Positions 12,474-24,807 of a stretch of DNA of 64,000 bases are shown piece by piece. The stretch's first letter is position 1. The number at the start of each line of letters is the position of its first letter. The DNA comes from Pontederia crassipes. Lineage: Eukaryota > Streptophyta > Magnoliopsida > Commelinales > Pontederiaceae. The notes beneath the pieces are model-generated. The model saw only the letters and a program-made list of their open reading frames with translations. It ran no database searches and was not told the origin of the DNA. Where the stretch lies: positions 28,905,052 through 28,969,051 of the forward strand of contig CM060183.1 of NCBI GenBank assembly GCA_030549335.1, written 5' to 3'. The translations under genes and the position numbers were made by a program.

Positions 12474-13922
12474 TGATGCATGTAAAATACAACATATTTT
12501 AGTTAATTATTTTAATTAAATTTTCTATAATTTGATCATGGCATGCATCATTTTTAGTCACTTTTAATCGTAATTCCAGATTTATCAATTTTAATTATTA
12601 AATTCTCTGAATATTTTAATTGTGGATGGATTAACTAAATTTTGATAATTATTTTGCAGGAAAAATCGAGATTAAAATGGATTGTGCTGTATCGGCCAAA
12701 ATTTTAAAGAATTTATCATTACTGCCGAGATTAGGATGAAGAATTCATCATTACGGCCGAGATTTGGCTTTACACCCAAGTCGTTTTGGGCGAGATTCGA
12801 AAGGTGTTCCTTACGGCCGAAATTTGAAGGGTAAAGATAAAAGAATTTTATCTTTTGAGCGTAATGGCATGAAGATGAATTTGGCCTTAGATTCAAAAGG
12901 AGTAACAATTGAATGATTTTATCTTTTGGGCGTAACAAGATTAAATTCCTTCCTTACGACCGAGATTTGGAGGGAGTAAAAAGAATTTTTATCTCTTTGG
13001 AAGTAAAGATTTAATTCTTTATTACGGCCGATATTCTAAGGGAGTAAAGATAAAAATAATTTATCTTTGGGCGTAATGATAAAAGGATTTATCCTTGGCC
13101 GAGTTTATCTTATAATTTTAAAGTCAACCGTACGATGTTACAGCCGAGATCAAATTGAAGGCCGTCCGCACCCTATAAATACGTGAAGAATCCATCGTTT
13201 CAAGTGTGCTCTGAGGTTCATGTTTCTTCCACGATGAGTCGTGAGCTCTGCAGGCTACGACCAAGAGGAGAGAGGTGCGACAGCTGGAAGTTGATCGCGA
13301 CCTTGATCAAGTCCGAGAGGCTGCCCGACTGTCTGCCCGTGATCCGAAGCTTCGACTTTTATCTATTTGGGTGTAATTCTTCCAATTATTATTATTTTAT
13401 TATTATCTCTCCAGAATTTCTAGGATGAACTCCATATTTTCTATTTATTTCATTTTAGGAGATTATTATTGAAGGGAAACTATTTGGACTCTATATTATT
13501 TGTTTTAATCTTTTCTGATCAATTAGTTAATTGTGCTTAATGCTTTTGATTTAATTATTTGGATTTCTGAGTTGAGTACTTATCAGTTTGTGGATTATTT
13601 AATTTCAGAATTCATTAATTAAATTAATTAATTTTATGTGAAATTAATAATTGACATAAATTTGATAACTAATGTGTGGAGAATCAAATTTATGTGGTCT
13701 GTTAATCTAACCAGTTTGTGGAGTGATTAATAGTCTAGGATTTTCATATTAATGCATCTTAATTTCAATCTTATTTGACGAACACTAGTTTGTGGGACTT
13801 TAGGTTTGATTAAATTTAAGATAGTTTGATTTACCGGATTAAATAGCAGAATTACCAGTTTGTGGACTCTGTGATGTTAATCTTGTAAATTAATAACTTG
13901 GGAAAATTCCTAATCCATCTTC
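12474..13922 (+). repeat. 3' LTR of the Athila-like element, right end missing
   Basis: It starts with TGATGCATG right after the purine tract and follows the 5' LTR to the CTAATCCATCTT word at 13922, then stops. About 285 bp present in the 5' LTR (3363-3647) are absent. It also has about 15 extra AT bases near 12500 relative to the 5' LTR. Confidence 0.9.
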
Positions 13923-13964
13923 AATGTTTCGTGTACCGGATTAAATAGCAGAATTACCAGCTCT
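13923..13964. other. Filler DNA at the truncated LTR/host junction
   Basis: A 27 bp stretch at 13934-13960 repeats 13832-13858 exactly (from the LTR 102 bp away). The bases before it (13923-13936) nearly repeat the host sequence at 13965-13978. Such patchwork is typical of repair synthesis after a double-strand break. The host frame resumes at about 13965 but lacks about a dozen RNase H codons. Confidence 0.8.
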
Positions 13965-15137
13965 TATGGTTCGTGTACACTTCAAAATCTTCACCATACA
14001 AGTAGTGGCGCCATATCTTCAATGTGAATACTATCGCGGCTAACTCTAAATCATGAGTTTGATAGTTGACTTCTTGCTTCTTCAATTGCCGAGAAGCATA
14101 TGCCACCACCTTGCCATATTGCATAAGTACACAACCTAAGTCGGTACCACATGCATCATTATAAATAACATAGCCTCCACTCCCCAAAGGAAAGACTAGA
14201 ATTGGTGCCGTGGTGAGTCTTCTTTTTAACTTTTGAAAACTTGCTTCACATGCTTGTGTCCATATAAACTTCTCGCCTTTTCTTGTCAGCTTGATCATAA
14301 GTGCGGATATCTTAGAGAAATCTTGGATAAATCTTCTATAATATTCGGTAAGTCCCAAGAAATTTCTAATCTCGGTCACATTCTTAGGCCTATTCCAATT
14401 GGTCACCGCTTCAACTTTAGCCGGGTCTACGGCCACTCCATGCTTTGATACAATATGTTCAAGGAACATCATTTCTTCAAGCCAAAATTCACACTTAGAA
14501 AATTTGTCGTAGAGCTTGTTTCTTCTTAAGATTTTCAACAGAATGCGGAGGTGTTCTCTATGCTCTTCAGGGCTTGATGAGTAAATGAGGATGTCATCCA
14601 CAAATACAGTCACAAATTTGTCCAAGTACGGACGGAAGAACTTATTCATCAAATCCATGAATGCGATGGGCGCATTCGTTAGTCCAAAAGGCATAACAAA
14701 AAACTCATAGCGTTCATACCTTGAACGAAATGTCGTCTTTGGAACATCTTGCTCGGCTACCCTTAGTTGGTGGTAACCACTTCTTAAGTCGATCTTGGAG
14801 AAAATCGACGCCGATGATAATTGATCAAAAAGATCATCAATCCTTGGCAAGGGATACTTGTTCTTCACCGTCACCTTGTTGAGCATCTGGTAGTCGATGC
14901 ACAACTTTAAGGAACCATCTTCTTTTTGACGAAAAATATCGGCACGCCCCATGGTGAGACACTTGGCCTAATGAATCCCTTATCTAAAAGCTCGTAATTG
15001 AGTCTTTGGTTCATGCATCTCCGTCGGAGCCATTCAGTAAGACGGCTTTGAAATGGGCGCGATACCCGGAAGTAATTCAATATTGAACTCAACTTCTCTT
15101 CTTGGCAGCAACCCTGCAATGTCTTCCGGAAAGACAT
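13965..15137 (-). pseudogene. Ty3/gypsy pol, 5' part: reverse transcriptase and RNase H start
   Basis: Reading downwards from 15137, the frame shows [20 protein letters not shown] and then, after a one-base shift near 14940, [34 protein letters not shown] (RT active site intact) and the RNase H start ending in VYTNHKS. The Trp-stop after HKS comes from the filler DNA, not from the element. The continuing RNase H (RQRR) lies 12 kb away at 1929. This is the host element split by the Athila-like insertion. Confidence 0.9.
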
Positions 15138-15535
15138 CGGGATATTCTTTTAGCACGTCAAAAGATTCAAATGCCTTGGGTTATGAATCTGTCTTGATAA
15201 TACTTGTCAAAAATCATCTTGATCATCTTGATTGTCTTAGTTGTTGAAATTAGCACATTGACTTCTTTGGAGGGAATTCCCCGAATCATTGTAGGTCTTC
15301 CATGATGGTCACATATAAAAACTTTCTTTTCTTTGCACTACATATGAGCATCATTATAAGATAACTAATCCATTCTTAGAATTACATCATAATCTATCAT
15401 AGAAAGTAATATGAGATCACATGAAAAATTCTTTCTATCTATTTCTATCAATACATTGGGGACATATCTTCTAGAGGCTACCATTATAGTAGGGGTCACT
15501 ACTTCTAGTTGACAATTAGTAACTAGAGGTCTTAC
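15138..15535 (-). pseudogene. Decayed protease-RT linker of the minus-strand Ty3 element
   Basis: Translation on the minus strand continues the protease (TNCQLEVVTPT, VLIEIDRKNFSCDLI) but with stops about every 50 codons, leading into the RT frame. No other content is visible. Confidence 0.6.
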
Positions 15536-16582
15536 TTATAGCATTCTAACAAATGCATGAGAGATAAAAGAATGTGTTGCACCCGAATCGAAGAGAACAT
15601 TTGCATAGTCTTCAGCAATTAGAATATTACATTGGATCATATCATTTGCTTGAGTGTCTTCATCCACTTCCATAGCAAACACTCTTGCCGGAGCTCTTGG
15701 TGGGTTTGCAACCATCTTCCCTTTGTTGCGATTATCTCCATGCCTCTCCGGACAATCTCTTATATAGTGTCCCTCTTTGCCATATTGTAGGCATGTCCCG
15801 ATCTTCATGCGACATTCACCAATGTGAGTTCTCCCACAATGCAGGCATGTGAGCTTGGTTGGTTCTATCTTCTTTGGAGAGTAGTATGGTGCCTTCCATG
15901 GACTACTTTCGTGGGCCTTCCCTTTATGCTTCTTGATGGCTTTTCCCTTGGCAATCTTTCTTTCTTGGTACTTTTCATATTCAGCGGCAAGTTCTACAAC
16001 ATCCTTCATAGTGGTGCAGCGACCACTCCTAACCCAAGGTTGCAGTCCGGGATTCAAACCATTGATGAACCTCTTCGTCCTTCGGAGCTTATTCTCATTG
16101 AGATCCCCATACTTCTCCAACCTTAAGAACGTGTTCACGTACACGTCCACCGTCATGCTGCCTTGGACGAGGTTGAGAAACTCGTCCCTCTTCTTTTCTT
16201 TCACATGGTCCGAAAAGAAACGAGCCTCGAACACTTCGACGAAGCTTTCCCATTCCACCTCTTCCTCACTCTGGAAGGTAGTCTTCAGGAGCAACTTCCA
16301 CCATGCTTTCGCTTGGCCACAAAGGCGATGAGCAATATACATCACTTTTCGATCTTCGGAGCATCCCATAACTTTAAGGATATCCCCTACTTCCTCAACT
16401 CATGATTCAGCTAATTCAGACTCTCCTACTCCATCAAACTTCGGAGGTTGGAGCCTTAGGAACCTTTCGATGGAATAATCCGGTTCGTTGTTCCTTTGGA
16501 CGTATTGTGCCGCCCGGATTAAACCATCAAGGAATGTGTTCCTCTCATGCTCCTCATCAACGATTGCACATCTTGGAGACAT
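15536..16582 (-). pseudogene. Ty3/gypsy gag and protease, minus-strand element
   Basis: The gag starts at 16582 (MSPRCAIVDEEHERNTFLDG), has a stop near 16400, and continues in frame at 16369 with the capsid segment (AWWKLL, YEARFF-like), a CLHCGRTHIGEC zinc site, and a second zinc knuckle in which one Cys is Tyr (CLQYGKEGHYIRDC). The protease motif FDSGATHSFI closes the frame. The order and motifs are those of chromoviruses of the Tekay/Del type. Stops at 16400 and 15536 show that it is dead. Confidence 0.88.
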
Positions 16583-16772
16583 CTACATTCACAATTAAAT
16601 AACATAGTAACATCATTAGCGTGAACTAAACATGGAAGAACATATACATTTAGGTTCGGTGGCACCTCATGACGATTACACATGGATTTTACACTTAGAC
16701 GTTTAACTTTGACACTTAGCCAACCTATGGCTTACACATACTAAGACTTAAAGACATAAGAGCCAAAATTAT

Positions 16773-16784
16773 GGCTTTGATACA
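16773..16784 (-). other. Primer binding site, initiator tRNA-Met type
   Basis: On the minus strand TGTATCAAAGCC follows the LTR end by three bases. It resembles the usual TGGTATCAGAGCC site of chromoviruses with two changes. Confidence 0.6.
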
Positions 16785-16787
16785 TAC

Positions 16788-19280
16788 TGTAACGCTCCCA
16801 AAATTCAGCCCAATTTGGATCGCCGAATCCTAGGCGACATTACTTTGACCTTGACCTAATTACATAAACATCGCAGCGAAACATAATAGTAGACATAAAA
16901 CATTAATACCATAAACAGTGGAAGACTTTATATGTAAATAAAAATTCAAGATAACAAACTGGCCCACGGGCCTAATAGACTCTAACATACCCAACAAAGG
17001 GTTCGTACAACATAACAAGTTCAAGTAAAAATACATGACTCCATAAGGCCCATAAACCATACATAGATCACTCTTAAAAGAGTTCATCATCATAATATAA
17101 AAGTCTAAAAGATAACTTGAGTCGTAGTCTGACCCGTCGATGTGCAATGTCTCCGTCATGAGGCCCTCGCCGTCGAACCTAAGCCTCATTCATACCTACA
17201 CAGATTCATGAGGTGCAGGGGATTTCTCCCGTTAGAGTATGTTGAGGCTCATGCATGCTATGATCTTATAACATAATCTTTACATGTCATGACATATACA
17301 TATCATCATCATGGAATATAAATCATATGCATGCAATGAGATACTTATGCATACTATATGGCATGTGAACATATTATCATGGCAAAATAAGATAAACGTG
17401 TAATATCATAATCTTTAGGTCAAGCATACTATAGCTTATCATTATACTTATCATTATGCTAATGCATCTCATGATCTGGTCTTACTTTACTTTGTTATCT
17501 TTATTCATGTCATGATATGATGTGACAAGTTGACATTCATCTTGCATCCTAATAGGTGCATATTTCTTCATGCTTCTTTAACATCTTTAACTTTATGTCC
17601 TAAGTCATTCATCTTGTCGTCTTTCATCTTTACTTAGATACGTTCTTATTTTATTGATTGGGAAGACCATATTGAATTCGTGAAAATTGGCTAGCTAGGC
17701 TATGATTGGGTTCGCGGGTAGACAATAGATACGCCACACTCAAGGGTGGAACTCGCCTCAACTTATGGAAATGTCACACTTAAGGGTGGAACTCGTTTCC
17801 CCGAAAAATGCCACCACTTAGGAGCGGAATCCATTTCCCCTCTTCGATTACAACAAGGCACCTTCATGTCAATCCGTCTTTTAATTGCATTCATTAATAC
17901 ACGCAATCATTCAATACATGTTGCATATTTTAATCCTATTTAAGGTCATACACACTTCAAATCATACTAAATGTGGACATTCAATAATAACCAATCATCT
18001 TTCAGAACGAACGACCGTTCTGATTTATGGTCGACCGCTGGTTGGGTATCGATCGACCGGTAGGATTTTCGATTGACCATTATGGTCCTTTCGGACGATC
18101 GAATCTGAGCTTCGATTCGACCGCTAATCACAAAATATGATGACTCTCTGAAATGGACGACCACTGGGATATTGGTCGACCATTATAGGTCTTTCGGACA
18201 ACCGAAACTAAACTTCGGTTCGACCGTTAATCACAGAATGTGACGACCACTCAAATCGGATGACCGCTGGTATATAGGTCCACCGTTACGTGACTTTCGG
18301 ACGATCGAAACAGTGCGTTTAGTCGACTGCTAATCACAAAATATAACGACCCTTCCAAAACGGATGACCGTTGGTGAATCGGTCGACCGTTGGACAGAGT
18401 TCAAAACTACAATGGTCTCTAGAACGGTCGACCGATAATGTATTGATCGTCCGTTCTGGGACGACAGATACACATCTTTTACATCTTTTCTTCCTAATTT
18501 CACATACATTGACATATTGAGCACATAAATGAATTCAAACATCATATGAAACATTCTTAACAATCTAACAATGAAGTAAATAGTGTATTCACATGAGGAC
18601 ATCAAACATGCTAATCACAATCATGGAGGTACATGAACATTTAACTAATTCCTTTTGAGCTACATACGAAACAATAAATATTCTACATCTAAACATGATT
18701 AGCAATAGAACAGTAGTCATAAAAAACATGAAGCACATTACATTCTACTCATGGTTAGCAAAGAACATGAATCTCTAATGCATATTTCCTAACCCTTAAG
18801 CTTAAGAACAAAGGGTTTGTTCTTCATGTCCTAATCCATACATTCAAACATCATTAGAAATAATTTTGGGAGGTGGATCCCCTCAAACATACCTTAATAG
18901 CTAATCCTAATCCTATCTTCTTCCTCTCTTTTCTTTAGCAACTTGATCACCTTCTCTTATCCTCTCTCCTTCTTGATGGCTAGCTGCAATTAAAGAGAAA
19001 TAAGCCCTCTGCCAAGAGAGAGAGAGTTACTGTAGAGTACTGTAGCTAAACAAATGGATTTGGAGCTTGCTGTCTTAGCTGAATGGAAGGAGATGGGGGT
19101 TACTGTAGCCTGAGGTTTTTGGGGAAGTTGCTGGTCGACACATGAAAAAGTGGGAGAGAAAGAGAGATGCTAAATACTTAGGGCACTATAGCATGCGTGG
19201 GCTCATGGGTGTTGGGACGCCTGGGCTTGGGCTGGGTGCGGGATGACTTTTTTCTTTTTTTATTTCATTAGGGTGTTACA
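16788..19280 (-). repeat. 5' LTR of the minus-strand Ty3 chromovirus
   Basis: The ends are TGTAAC at 16788 and GTTACA at 19280, a perfect six-base inverted pair, with a primer site just inside. The length is about 2.49 kb. It contains a block of imperfect tandem repeats at about 18000-18450. No gene is visible in it. The outer limit is the less certain one, because the sequence beyond (19281-19690) recurs at 1-303. Confidence 0.75.
18000..18450. repeat. About four imperfect tandem copies of a 105-125 bp GACCG-rich unit within the LTR
   Basis: Each unit has the order GGTCGACCG, TTTCGGAC(G/A)(A/C)(T/C)CGAA, TTCGACCG and TAATCACA(A/G)A. The copies differ by several substitutions. Confidence 0.7.
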
Positions 19281-19690
19281 CTACGAGCTGGCCCTAAGTT
19301 TTCTCTCGCTATTCATGCGTCCCCTTTGCTCTCTCACGCATCTGACGACTGTATCCACACAAGAGATCAACCGAAGAACGTGGGTGCCGACGAGCATGCG
19401 CCTGGACTGAGAGGAACGGTCGGGAGAAGAGAAAGAGAAAGAAGACTGCAGGATTAGTTTCTCGAACAGAAACTTACAAGGCATGGAATTAGGATAGATT
19501 CATTCGTAGAATCTTGATTTTAGACCTGAAGCTTGCTCTGATTGATCCCTAGTTATTGTGTTATGATTTATGATGATTATTGATGTCGGCCATCGCTGAA
19601 AAGTTGATTGAAAAACCTATTGCGCGATGCAGTCTTTTCCCGTAAGACGAACCCGACCCGGGTTCCTCTATACCGGGCCCAGATTATGAT
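19281..19690. repeat. Right-hand copy of the LTR-flanking sequence
   Basis: Bases 19386-19690 match 1-303. After 19690 the two copies diverge: here GC-rich CCCGGCCCGAGTT-like words follow, while the left copy runs into the chromodomain frame. Confidence 0.6.
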
Positions 19691-21270
19691 GTGCCCGGAC
19701 CGAGTCCGCCATTGTTGATGCTTCTGAGCTCTGCAACTAGACGAGTCCGGCCCGGATTGAGGATGACCCGGCCCGAGTTCCACGCACGACGAAGATATCG
19801 AGCGCGACGGCAGTCCCGATTCGACGGTGACCCAACTCGGGTGTGATCTGGACCCGGCTTGGGTTTACCCCAATTTTTTTAGGATGATATCCTATGAACT
19901 CGGCCCGAGTTCCACTCCTACTCGGCTCGGGTTCCGACGCTATTTATATGATTTTTTATGATATTTTGATCCGTAATTTACGTGATTAATCCTGATCCAA
20001 GTTAAGATGATTATTATGATATTTTTGCCTCTGAATTTACTAATAATGATGCTTGATATGACTCTAGGATCTTATAACTCTTATTATGATGATTTAAATT
20101 ATATCCAATCATATCGGTGATAACACTAGTTCATATCCATCAATGTTGATCTATTTATGATGATGATTAAGATGTTTATGCACATCTAATTTCTCTCAAT
20201 GATCATATCTTGTAGCTCTGATTAAGTCTATATAATGATGATGATGATGATGATGATGATTAGGACCCTTGATTAATATGATTTGTTGATCCTTTCTTAC
20301 GATGATCAAATCTTAATCATGAGCCTTATGTCCTAATAAATGATAAATTAAAAGCTGCAAGATAAAATATAAAAAATGTTAAATGGAGAGCTCTTTTTAT
20401 GATGGATTAGTGACGACCAGGTATGGGGTGACTCCGATCAATTATGGGTTGACTTTGATCAGTTATGGGCTAACTATGATTAGTTATGTGCTGACTTTAT
20501 TAGTTATGATGACGATGATGGACGGTTTGATGCAGGCCTCCTCGTGGGTTAAAATATACTCCACTATAAGTCAAAGATGAATAATAAGATGATGAAGCAT
20601 ATTAATAACGAAATAGCTTTATGACGATCATTGACTTTTGCCACTATTATGATGATCTTTTCATCTCTTGATCTATTATTAATACACTTTAATAAAGATT
20701 ATTCGATTCATGATTATTTATGTCCGTACAATGATTTTTTATGATTCTTTATATGATGATGACCTTATAATTATGATGATCATTGCTTGTCATTCTATGA
20801 TGATTTATTTTGACCTATCTGATTTTTAATCTTATGATCTTAAAAAGATGACATCTTATTTTATGAATTTCTTATAATCATAGTGATCTCATATTCAGAT
20901 GGCAAGTTACAGGAGTTCTTTTACCCATATGATAATGATGTCTATTTTCTATCTATATGATGATGATATTCTTATGATTCCTGTCTAGTATTATAATGAT
21001 CGTTTTTATCTTACTTCCATACTGAGTTGCATATCTCATAGGGAGGTTACTCTCCTACATGTTCTTAAAGGCAGGACCAAATTTTAATGATGAAAGTGGC
21101 CAACGGTGACAGATCGAGCTCGTGATGACATCACATGGGTATCCTGAGTCATTTACTTGAAGTCATAATTTATCTTCTCTTATTAACATGATGATGTATT
21201 AGATGTGTTTTCTCAGGACTTATATGATGATTCTTTCATTAGTGTTCCGCATATTTTATAATGTTGTTAT
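19691..21270. other. Intergenic AT-rich stretch with simple repeats
   Basis: There is no supported gene. It begins with repeated GACCCGGCCCGAGTTCC-like words (about 19690-19940), has a GAT microsatellite at about 20234-20260, and about four imperfect copies of a GACTTTGATCAGTTATGGG-like unit at about 20415-20510. The rest is TGATGA-rich low-complexity DNA. It could be the far 3' untranslated part of a tandem copy of the Ty3 element. Confidence 0.5.
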
Positions 21271-21278
21271 CCGCATAT

Positions 21279-21978
21279 CAAGATTGTCAGGATCGTTTTT
21301 CGAGGTAGGATCGTAAGGGGCTTCGAGGATCGATGATCGTAGGATCGGATCGAGGATCGTAAGATCCTACCCCATGAATAAAAAAATATTTTTTTAATAA
21401 AAAATAATAAAGTAGTATATTTATTCATAAATATTATGTTTATATATAAGTTAATTAAACATTGACCATTAATACTTTATTGATATCTTCAAGTCTAATA
21501 GATAATTTTTTTATATCATCCGAAAGACAATATGATATATTCTTAAAAAACACTAAAATAAAAATATATAATATTTGATCTTAATGAATTATAATATTTA
21601 TTAATGTGCAATATGACTCTTAGTATATGTGCAATAATAAAAATTAATTTTGATGTAAGATAATATAGTATTAGATTCATAACATAACATTAGAAGATAT
21701 TAAGACTAAGATATACAATATATATAAATAAAATAGTTAAATCTAATTTTCTCAAGGACCTTTATGTTTACTTCTATTTTTTTATTCGAAAAAATTAAGT
21801 TGTGCTAATATTGTAGGATCGCTAGGATCGTAAGATCCTACCGATTTTAAGATCCGACTATAGATCCGGTATAGATCCTACATTTAAGATCCTCTAGATA
21901 GGATCGGGATCATTTTCTGTCCGGTGGAACGTAAGATCGTAAGATCTTACTATCCGGATCGGGATCCTGACAACCATG
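21279..21978. mobile_element. hAT-type non-autonomous element (MITE), 700 bp
   Basis: It is flanked by an exact 8 bp target duplication CCGCATAT (21271-21278 and 21979-21986). The ends are CAAGATTGTCAGGATC and the inverse of GATCCTGACAACCATG, which agree at 14 of 16 positions. An 8 bp duplication and CA...TG ends fit the hAT superfamily. The subterminal parts are full of TAGGATCGTAAGATCCTA-like palindromes; the centre is AT-rich and non-coding. No transposase is present. Confidence 0.9.
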
Positions 21979-21986
21979 CCGCATAT

Positions 21987-23288
21987 TATCATTTATTCAT
22001 GATATCTCTTTTTCGCATATAATATTTTTAGTTGACTAGTTAAAATCTTTTTTTTGGTGATGTACACGTAAGGATGACTCATAATATCCTCGAAACATAA
22101 TTTATCACGTGACAGGTGGTGATTTGGGGGCATTACACTCCGTAAGAACTTTTGATTAGTTTTTGTTGCTATAGCAGGAAATCTGGGGATGAATACAATA
22201 ATGAAGGCGTTATCACGTTAATTAGGCAAAAAAAAAAAAAAAACCAGAAGCGACAGGTTATCTTTTGATTGTCCGGAAGAGTTCTCAAGGCTGTTTGCTT
22301 TTTTTTATTAAATAAATTAATAAAGAAAATGAGCATGTTGCAAGTGTATACGCCACAGTTTCACTAGTCGGAAATTGTTAGTGCTTTAGTTTAATTAAAA
22401 TATAATTCTAGTTCTTCTGGACTAAAATATGCACTGTATGACAAAAATGGAACCGCATCGCAGTTTTATCACTACCGAAATTATAATTACAGAATTATTA
22501 ATTTCGATCACGTTATATACACATGACAACAATGGGTTGGTACTATTTTCGTCTCATTGCATGGGGTATATACACGTGACAAAAATAATACAAAATTAGT
22601 ACAACGTGACAGAGTGTCATTCGTACCTTAAAAAATATGGCATTCTCCATTTTGAGGACTTTTAGTAAACAAAATTCTAATTAGATCCATGGAAATTTAA
22701 ATTTCAACCAAAAGTTTTCATTCATGTGGAGAATTTTTTAAGTTTCTATGGTCACACGCGTTTATATAACTTATTAATTGTTTAATAAACTTTTAAAGTT
22801 CTTCATCTTTGAAACTTTCTTTCAAATAATTTGGCGTAACAAAATCATTAATTTCAAAAGTTATCAAGAACTCATCAGAATTTTAATTTTAACGTCCACA
22901 TGGGGCAAAGGATTTTTTTCTTGTAATTTTCTTTTTCAATTATGATTTTTTACATCTATTCGTGACTTTCGAATTTTTCGTACATTTTTTCACTTAGATT
23001 CATCCGTAATTTTTTCCATTAATTTTTATTATTTTAATTTATAAAATGACCAAATTAATTTAACACAGACAGAGACGTGGCAACCGATTTGTCTCGGATT
23101 CAATTTGCTGTTGACAACGAAGGATATTTGGATCCCTCATACTTCACCCTACGAATGAAAAAATTGTAAATTAATGGTCTTTCGAAAACTAATTTCTCAC
23201 TTAGATTAAGAGAATGCATTCAGAAAATAAATGACAAAATTTAAAAACTAATTTGAGATGATTCACAAATCATGATAACTGACAAAGG
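21987..23288. other. Intergenic stretch, no gene seen
   Basis: AT-rich DNA. Bases 22167-22372 belong to a dispersed repeat also found at 31386-31604. A run of A lies at about 22229-22244. Nothing else is recognised. Confidence 0.5.
22167..22372. repeat. Dispersed repeat, copy 1
   Basis: The words TTATCACGTTAATTAGGCAA, GAAGAGTTCTCAAGGCTGTTT and GTATACGCCAC(A/G)GTTTCACTAGT occur in the same order here and at 31386-31604. The boundaries are approximate, and neither end resembles a known transposon terminus. Confidence 0.7.
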
Positions 23289-23291
23289 TAA

Positions 23292-24804
23292 CACTACAAG
23301 AAAATCGTCATTTTTCGACGGACAATTTTCGACGGATAAAAATCCGTCACAATTTGCGACGGAAATATTTTCGACGATTACAATCGTCGGAAATAAAAAT
23401 AATAAATTATGTAATTTATTATATTATTATTTTATTTTTCAACGATTAAAAATGTCGATATTTCTGACGGATATCCATCCGTTGTAATTTCCGACGAATT
23501 TTCCGACGGTTACGATCGTCGAAAATGAAAATAATAAATTATATAATTTGTTATATTATTATTTTATTTTTTGACGACTAGGAACGTCGATATTTCCGAC
23601 GGATATCCATCCGTCGCATTTTCCGACAGTTGCAACCGTCGAAAATAAAAATAATAAATTATGTAATTTATTATATTATTATTTTATTTTTTGACGATTA
23701 GGAACGTCGATATTTCCGATGGTTATCCATCCGTCGCATTTTTCGACGGTTGCAACCGTCAGTAAATGAAAATAATAAATTATGTAATTTGTTATATTAT
23801 TATTTAATTTTTTTGACGATTAGGAACGTCGGTATTTCCGACGGATATCCATCCGTCGTAATTTCCGACGGTCGTAACCGTCAGTAAATGTATAATAATA
23901 TAATATTATATATAGCTAAATATAGTATTTTATTTTTATAATTAAATAATTTTTGACGATCACAATCATCGGTAACTTTAAAAATAATTAATATTTATTT
24001 TTTCAACGGTCAGAGCCGTCAGTAATTAAAATTTGATTATCCCGCTTTTTTTTTCATTTTTCCGCTTTCCCATCTTTCCACTTATATATATATATATATA
24101 TACACACCCTCTCCTCTCTCTCTTTTTCGCTCTCCCTCTCCCTGTCGGCGAGCCTCCCGACCGGACGTCGACCGCCGGTGACCCATCCCATCGGCGTCCC
24201 TCTCCTCTTCTCTTTCTCTCTCTCTCCCTGCTCGCAAGCGGCCGGATCTGGTGCCTGGCCGCCGGATCTGGCACCTGGCGGCCGGATCTGACCGCTGCCG
24301 GCCGGATCTAACCGCTGCTTGCCGGAATTGGTAGTTAGCGGCCGGATTTGACCGTGAACGGCTGCGGCCCGATCCGGCCGCTAATTTTTTTTATTTTTAA
24401 AAAATTTTTTGCGATGGTTGCGACCGCCGAAAGTTTCGGCGGATTGCGACGACCGTCAAAAGTTTCTGCGATTTTGACCGTCGAAAGTTTCGACAGTTGC
24501 ACGACCGTCTAAAGTTTTGACAGTTGTGGCCATCGAAAACTTTCGACGGTTGGAACCACACTTTTCCAACAGTTACAACCGTCGAAAGTTTTCAACGGTT
24601 GGAACCGTCGGGAGTTTTCGGATGATTAGAACCGTTGGCCGAGTCTTTTCAGACGGTTAGAACCGTCGATATTTCTGACGAATTTTTTTCAACTGTGGCA
24701 AATCGACGACCGTTTTTCCGACGGATTGATTCCGTCTGAAAAACTGTTGAAAATTGTATTACCGACGGTTTTTGGACTGATTACAGACGATTTTGACCGT
24801 AGTG
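23292..24804. mobile_element. CACTA-type non-autonomous element, 1513 bp
   Basis: It starts CACTACAAGAAAA, ends GACCGTAGTG, and is flanked by an exact 3 bp duplication TAA (23289-23291 and 24805-24807), all typical of CACTA (CMC) elements. The left 700 bp are subterminal repeats of about 120 bp, each with TTTCCGACGGATATCCATCCG and GACGGTTGCAACCGTC-like words. The right 400 bp are similar GACGGTTGNAACCGTCG repeats. The centre (about 24110-24390) is CT-rich and then GC-rich, with GCCGGATCTGG-type repeats. No transposase frame is present. Confidence 0.9.
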
Positions 24805-24807
24805 TAA

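Larger units (their letters stand above)
1930..13922 (+). mobile_element. Athila/Tat-like Ty3/gypsy LTR retrotransposon, nested insertion
   Basis: The element has a complete 5' LTR (1930-3647), a tRNA-Asp type primer site, a gag-pol frame, a long 3' non-coding zone, a purine tract and a right-truncated 3' LTR (12474-13922). The protease DLGAS, the RT and the integrase order are those of the Athila/Tat group of Ty3/gypsy elements. It is inserted in the RNase H region of a minus-strand chromovirus: the host frame resumes on both sides. The two LTRs are closely similar over about 1.43 kb, so the insertion looks fairly recent. Several coding lesions make it non-autonomous. No envelope-like frame is apparent between pol and the 3' LTR. 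Confidence 0.93.

Noticed and set aside
24026..24311. Open frames in the middle of the CACTA element
   Set aside because: Low-complexity CT- and GC-rich repeats, no transposase similarity.
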